In this document: positions 60,652 to 64,000 of the stretch, piece after piece
Numbering within the stretch: position 1 is the first letter of the stretch
How the letters are laid out: each line of letters starts with the position of its first letter
Assembly: GCF_009707955.1 (NCBI RefSeq)
Contig: NZ_WMDQ01000001.1
Span: 62,001-126,000, forward strand
DNA length: 64,000 bases
Direction: 5' to 3'
Origin: Flavobacterium sp. LC2016-13
GTDB taxonomy: Bacteria > Bacteroidota > Bacteroidia > Flavobacteriales > Flavobacteriaceae
The notes under the pieces: model-generated
The model's input: only the letters and a program-made list of their open reading frames with translations
Told to the model about the DNA's origin: nothing
Database searches by the model: none
Made by a program: the position numbers and the translations under genes

Positions 60652-60754
60652 TTAATCGTAATTAGTGCGCTTTGTCAGTCGTTATGTAATTCAAAGAACT
60701 TCCTTTCCGTGACGAAAATAGAAGTAATCTTACGAAATTCCTAACTATATGGCA

Positions 60755-60786
60755 TAAAAAAAACCTATCAAATCAATGAAAGGTTT
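60755..60786 (-). terminator. Terminator of the 46-residue protein gene
   Basis: AAACCT (60761-60766) and AGGTTT (60781-60786) form a stem. On the minus strand a run of eight T follows. It lies 46 bp past the stop codon of the small gene. Confidence 0.6.
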
Positions 60787-60832
60787 ATAATGCATTTGCT
60801 TTTAAAATCCGTCTATTCGAATAATCAAAATT

Positions 60833-60973
60833 TTACTTTTTAGGAGAATTTTTGGATGGTTTCAACGATGGCGTATTTCCAGGCGTACCTTTGTTATCAC
60901 GCTGACGTTGGTCTGGTTTTCCTGTTGAATCTGCTATTCTTTTTGGTCCTGGTTTAAGAGAATTAGATGACAT
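60833..60973 (-). CDS. Small basic Pro/Lys-rich protein, 46 residues
   Basis: A clean short gene from ATG 60973 to TAA 60833. The product begins MSSNSLKPGPKRIADSTGKP and is rich in Lys, Pro, Ser and Gly, hydrophilic, with no helix-forming core, so it is probably disordered. A terminator follows. It looks like a small conserved protein of Flavobacteriia, but I cannot name a family. It lies between the orphan toxin and the tyrosine recombinases. Confidence 0.55.
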   Translation of the reverse strand: MSSNSLKPGPKRIADSTGKPDQRQRDNKGTPGNTPSLKPSKNSPKK

Positions 60974-61020
60974 AATTTAAAAATTTAGTTGGTTATATTA
61001 TTCCAAATATAGTCATTTTT

Positions 61021-61887
61021 TCAAATAGGAAAATACTTATTTATCAACTCCCTTTGTTGAAAACTATTAGCTTTGAAATACTTCTCTGTAGCGCCAGGCC
61101 ACTTATGTCCCGCAAGTTCCTGAACTTGCTCAAGAGCCAGTTTATCTTCATTGAGCCAGTTGCAGATAACACTCATTCGGATAGTTTGAGGGTTGAGGTT
61201 TTTATCTGGGAACAACAGCTTTAGCGGTTGAATCATGGCATGAACACTATCAACAGTTATTGGCTTTCCCAGTTTTCCAATGATGAGTTTATCGGTTGCG
61301 CCTCTGAGCATTCTGGGTCTGACTTCGTTGATGTATTTAAAAAAAGGCATTATCTGTTGAGGTAAGAGTCTGGCTTTTCTCCTGTTGAGATTCTTGGAAG
61401 CTTTGATGTAGATTGTTCCCGCATCCAAATCAATATCCTGAACATTGAGCCGTATAATTTCATCGCTGGTCAATCCTTGGTAAATCAGCAGATTGATAAG
61501 AACGTTGTTTCTGGTGTCCAGATTCTCGTATCGGTTCTCACGAGTTAAAAGCAATTGAAGTTCTTCTGAACTGAACAAATCCTGAACCTGTACCGCCTGA
61601 TTGCTGTTGACTTTGATATTGAGTTTTTTGCAGGGATGGTCTTCTCTGTAACCGCTCATAACCAGATAGTCGTAGTATTTCTTGATAGCCGAGAGGATAA
61701 CGACCCGATATTTTGGGTTGGGCTGTTGCTTTCCGATTTCTTCCATGTACTCAACGATATTCCTGTATTTGTATCGTTTCGCTTTAGGGTTCAGCTTTAA
61801 AAAGTGATTAATGGCAAATAAATAAGTCTTTACGGTCTCTTTGCTTAGCTCTTGAAGCAGATAGTTTTCAATTGTTATTTTGGTCAT
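61021..61887 (-). CDS. Tyrosine recombinase/integrase (second of pair)
   Basis: The 288-residue protein has an N-terminal SAM-like core-binding domain (LSKETVKTYLFAINHFLKLN). The catalytic domain follows (about 110-288): LLIYQGLTSDEIIRLNVQDI, where the first catalytic Arg position of the family reads as Thr-Ser-Asp-Glu, so Arg is missing there; QTIRMSVICNWLNEDK; and LAGHKWPGATEKYF with the His and terminal Tyr. The loss of one or more catalytic residues suggests an accessory role next to the complete recombinase encoded 12 bp upstream. Confidence 0.8.
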   Translation of the reverse strand: MTKITIENYLLQELSKETVKTYLFAINHFLKLNPKAKRYKYRNIVEYMEEIGKQQPNPKYRVVILSAIKKYYDYLVMSGYREDHPCKKLNIKVNSNQAVQVQDLFSSEELQLLLTRENRYENLDTRNNVLINLLIYQGLTSDEIIRLNVQDIDLDAGTIYIKASKNLNRRKARLLPQQIMPFFKYINEVRPRMLRGATDKLIIGKLGKPITVDSVHAMIQPLKLLFPDKNLNPQTIRMSVICNWLNEDKLALEQVQELAGHKWPGATEKYFKANSFQQRELINKYFPI

Positions 61888-61899
61888 AGGCTTGCTGGT

Positions 61900-62817
61900 T
61901 TAAAAGGTGGTTACAGGTTTTCTTTTCTTGTTTTTGACTGCATAGATGTAGGTCGTATTGATTTGCGAATGACCGAGAAATCCTCGTATAAAATCAATTC
62001 CTGCGTTCTTTTCCATCAGATGGCTTGCGATGCTGTGTCTCAGGGAGTGGAGCATTATGTCCTTCTGGATTAGCTCATAACTGCTGGTCTGTTCTGTCAT
62101 TTTCTTCAAGGTATCGTTGAGGTATTCGCCATTCATCCGTTTACCGCTGTCATGGATAAAAAATGCATCTTCAATCTGGCTACTTCCTTTCAGCTTTTCA
62201 TAACGTTCCTCAGCTATGTATCTTTTGATGTGACCTGCAACCATATCGCTCATAGGAACTTCACGTCTTTTGCTTCCTTTTCCGTCTCGGACAATGAGCA
62301 TACCTCTGGAAAGCTGAATATCCCGTGTGTTCAAAGCCACCAATTCCGACCTTCGAAGTCCGCAACCGTATGCCACTGACAGCAAAGCCCGCTGTAAATC
62401 ACTCTGGCAGTGCTGGTAGAGCAGTTTGATTTCTTCAACGCTCAGGGCATTTCTGGAATTTCCACTGTCTCCTGAATAGCTTGGAATGTAGAAAGCTTTT
62501 TCAATCTGCCTGTTCTCCAAAAGGTTCAGAACAAAGAGTCCTAAAGCAAAAAGATGAAATTTTATGGTCTTTCCTGCTAGAGTTCCGTTTCCTCTGTGTT
62601 TGGGTCTGCTTATAAGATGCTCGTAATAGCTTACCGATTCTCTGCCTGTTACGTTCTTTATCTTAGTGATTCCTGAATCTTCCAGCCAGATAAGAAATTC
62701 CGCTACGGCATTCTGGTACATTGTGCCTTTTCCCTGTTTGTAGTTCTTCACTTTTACATAGCTGTCAAAATCATTAAACAGGTTTTGAAATCCAGAGGTC
62801 TGTATTGTTGTTTTCAT
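61900..62817 (-). CDS. Tyrosine recombinase/integrase (first of pair)
   Basis: The 305-residue protein has an N-terminal core-binding domain and a complete catalytic domain: AYGCGLRRSELVALNTRDI (Arg I), KGSKRREVPM (Lys), LHSLRHSIASHLMEK (His-x-x-Arg), and FLGHSQINTTYIYA (His and nucleophilic Tyr). It looks fully active, as in XerC/XerD and transposon integrases. It is the first of two adjacent recombinase genes preceded by an ATPase gene. This three-gene set may form a transposable unit that brought in the nearby toxin genes. Confidence 0.9.
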   Translation of the reverse strand: MKTTIQTSGFQNLFNDFDSYVKVKNYKQGKGTMYQNAVAEFLIWLEDSGITKIKNVTGRESVSYYEHLISRPKHRGNGTLAGKTIKFHLFALGLFVLNLLENRQIEKAFYIPSYSGDSGNSRNALSVEEIKLLYQHCQSDLQRALLSVAYGCGLRRSELVALNTRDIQLSRGMLIVRDGKGSKRREVPMSDMVAGHIKRYIAEERYEKLKGSSQIEDAFFIHDSGKRMNGEYLNDTLKKMTEQTSSYELIQKDIMLHSLRHSIASHLMEKNAGIDFIRGFLGHSQINTTYIYAVKNKKRKPVTTF

Positions 62818-62930
62818 TGGTTTTGTTGTTGTTTTTTAATCATCATTTGAAAACTTTCCTTATGCGCATTTTCCAATTTATGGAACACCAGCGTTATATT
62901 GCCAGTAATTGCAGGTACTGGCGTGTTCTT

Positions 62931-64000
62931 TTAGGTGGTTTTCAGCTGGTCTAACTGTCTGCTGAGGTCTTCCTTAATCTTGGCTTTCATCTTCTCCAGA
63001 TTGTCCCAGTAGCTTATCACATACTTGAATCCTTTGTTTGGCGAGCCTTCAACCGCCTGAATGTACTCCAGCTCCTGTAGGGTCTGCATGTACTTAAAGG
63101 CTGAGGTCTTGCTGATATTAAGCTCCTGTCTGATTTCCCTTGTCGTAAATCGGTGTGTTGTTCCGTTGGTTTGGTTTCTTACATATCCTTTCAGCTTTTC
63201 AAAGAACTGTCTGGTGCTCTTGTCAAGTTCATCCACTTTGATGATAATCGAGCTAAAGAAAATCTCAACAGCTTTTCTCACATCTTCTTCGGTGGCTATC
63301 AGTCTTCTTTTATCATCCATTTTTCGCTGGTACTGGTTCAGGATTGTAATCTGAGCGACAAAATTCTGAAAATGGGCGTTGAGCCTTCTGAGCATTTTGG
63401 CTTCCAGCGGGAGCATAAGCTTATCGGCAAACGGATTCACAACTTCATAGCTCTTTAGAACTCTCATGCAGTTTCTCAAGAGCTGTCTGGCTTCCTGTTC
63501 ACGCACAGTATTGCTGATGCCAGCATTTTTCTTGTTCTGCGCATCGATGATTCTAAGGGTCTGTTCAAGGCTTTCATCCACTCCCAAGACTACCGAACGG
63601 CTCATGTTATCGTAGTAAACCTCTGCTTTGGTCGTGGCGGTAAGGCTTGCAAAATGGGCTTCAACCTTTTTCATTTTCCCTGTGGTGTTCCCCAGCATAT
63701 CCTTAACCACCGTGGAACTGGTCAGGAGCTTATTCGACTGCATTTCCCTGAATGCAAACTGGGCATCTTCATCCAGTCCGTCAAAGTCTTGAATAACTAT
63801 AAATTTGTTTATCAATTCTTTGTTTTTGTAATGATAGAGCGATTTGCTGGTAATTCGGGTCATGTTCATTACGTCTTCCTGTGGCATGCAGTTGGCTATA
63901 GCGTTGATGAGGTGCGATTTGCCTTCTCCTGAACTTCCTTGCACAAGTCCGTGCAGAGGATTAGGCATTTTATAGCTTGAAGCAAGCGTAAACATCAGTA
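62931..64000 (-). CDS. P-loop ATPase of a primase-like mobile protein, partial
   Basis: The frame reaches the window end, so the N-terminus is missing or runs on. Visible are a Walker A motif (VQGSSGEGKSHLINAIA), a Walker B-like FIVIQDFDGLDEDAQFA, and an ATPase core similar to the C-terminal half of CHC2-zinc-finger primase-type proteins in Bacteroidota elements. A winged-helix part follows near the C-terminus (FTTREIRQELNISKTSAFKY). The two recombinase genes follow on the same strand after 113 bp. A role in replication or transposition of the element is likely but not shown. Confidence 0.7.
   Translation of the reverse strand, partial: LMFTLASSYKMPNPLHGLVQGSSGEGKSHLINAIANCMPQEDVMNMTRITSKSLYHYKNKELINKFIVIQDFDGLDEDAQFAFREMQSNKLLTSSTVVKDMLGNTTGKMKKVEAHFASLTATTKAEVYYDNMSRSVVLGVDESLEQTLRIIDAQNKKNAGISNTVREQEARQLLRNCMRVLKSYEVVNPFADKLMLPLEAKMLRRLNAHFQNFVAQITILNQYQRKMDDKRRLIATEEDVRKAVEIFFSSIIIKVDELDKSTRQFFEKLKGYVRNQTNGTTHRFTTREIRQELNISKTSAFKYMQTLQELEYIQAVEGSPNKGFKYVISYWDNLEKMKAKIKEDLSRQLDQLKTT

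Overview
This AT-rich window most likely comes from a member of the Flavobacteriia, probably Flavobacterium or a close relative such as Chryseobacterium. The reasons are a SusC/SusD outer-membrane pair, a protein with a type IX secretion (T9SS) sorting tail, promoters of the Bacteroidota form TAnnTTTG, Bacteroidota-type mobilization genes, and a type II-C CRISPR-Cas9 locus with a 46-bp repeat. No rRNA or tRNA gene was seen.

Layout. (1) 0.4-13 kb: a TPR/AraC-type sensor-regulator, a small XRE regulator, then a SusC-SusD-S9 peptidase operon behind a long structured leader. Convergent to it is a MauE/DoxX-like membrane protein with a small secreted cysteine-containing protein (DUF6520-like). (2) 13-22 kb: core-type genes. 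These are two CheY-like response regulators, several small unknown proteins, and a DNA-damage cassette of Y-family polymerase, DnaE2-like polymerase and SRAP/YedK protein. (3) 22-38 kb: a leftward polymorphic-toxin locus. It holds two outer-membrane barrel proteins, a T9SS-sorted surface protein, a ~3300-residue SpvB/TcB/RHS protein with a C-terminal toxin tip, two near-duplicate immunity-like genes, a DUF2019-like gene and a secreted protein. (4) 38.5-49 kb: an integrative mobilizable element with a large serine recombinase and small partner, MobA/MobC-like mobilization genes, an AbiEii-type toxin with its partner, iteron-like repeats, and a five-gene operon of nucleotidyltransferase-like/HEPN proteins and small paralogues divergent from an XRE regulator. 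(5) 49.6-58.3 kb: a complete type II-C CRISPR system. A tracrRNA is divergent from cas9, followed by cas9, cas1, cas2 and an array of 41 full repeats plus one degenerate terminal repeat (41 spacers). (6) 58.4-64 kb: an IS1-family transposase, a displaced RHS toxin tip with an Imm26-like immunity gene, a 46-residue basic protein, two tyrosine recombinases and a P-loop ATPase that runs off the window.

How they work together. The CRISPR locus sits between a mobilizable element and a recombinase/toxin cargo region, so 38-64 kb looks like a defence and conflict island. The main new observations are: an H-type (interleaved) pair of helices in the SusC leader; a 21-bp-period direct repeat upstream of the MauE operon; a HEPN gene split by one in-frame TGA whose flanking sequence aligns across the stop with a paralogue; a TGTACCGTA motif shared by two regulatory regions of the mobilizable element; the tracrRNA with promoters embedded in the CRISPR repeat that run toward cas2; and an orphan RHS toxin-immunity cassette beside the array. 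All family names are from reading sequence motifs; no database search was run.
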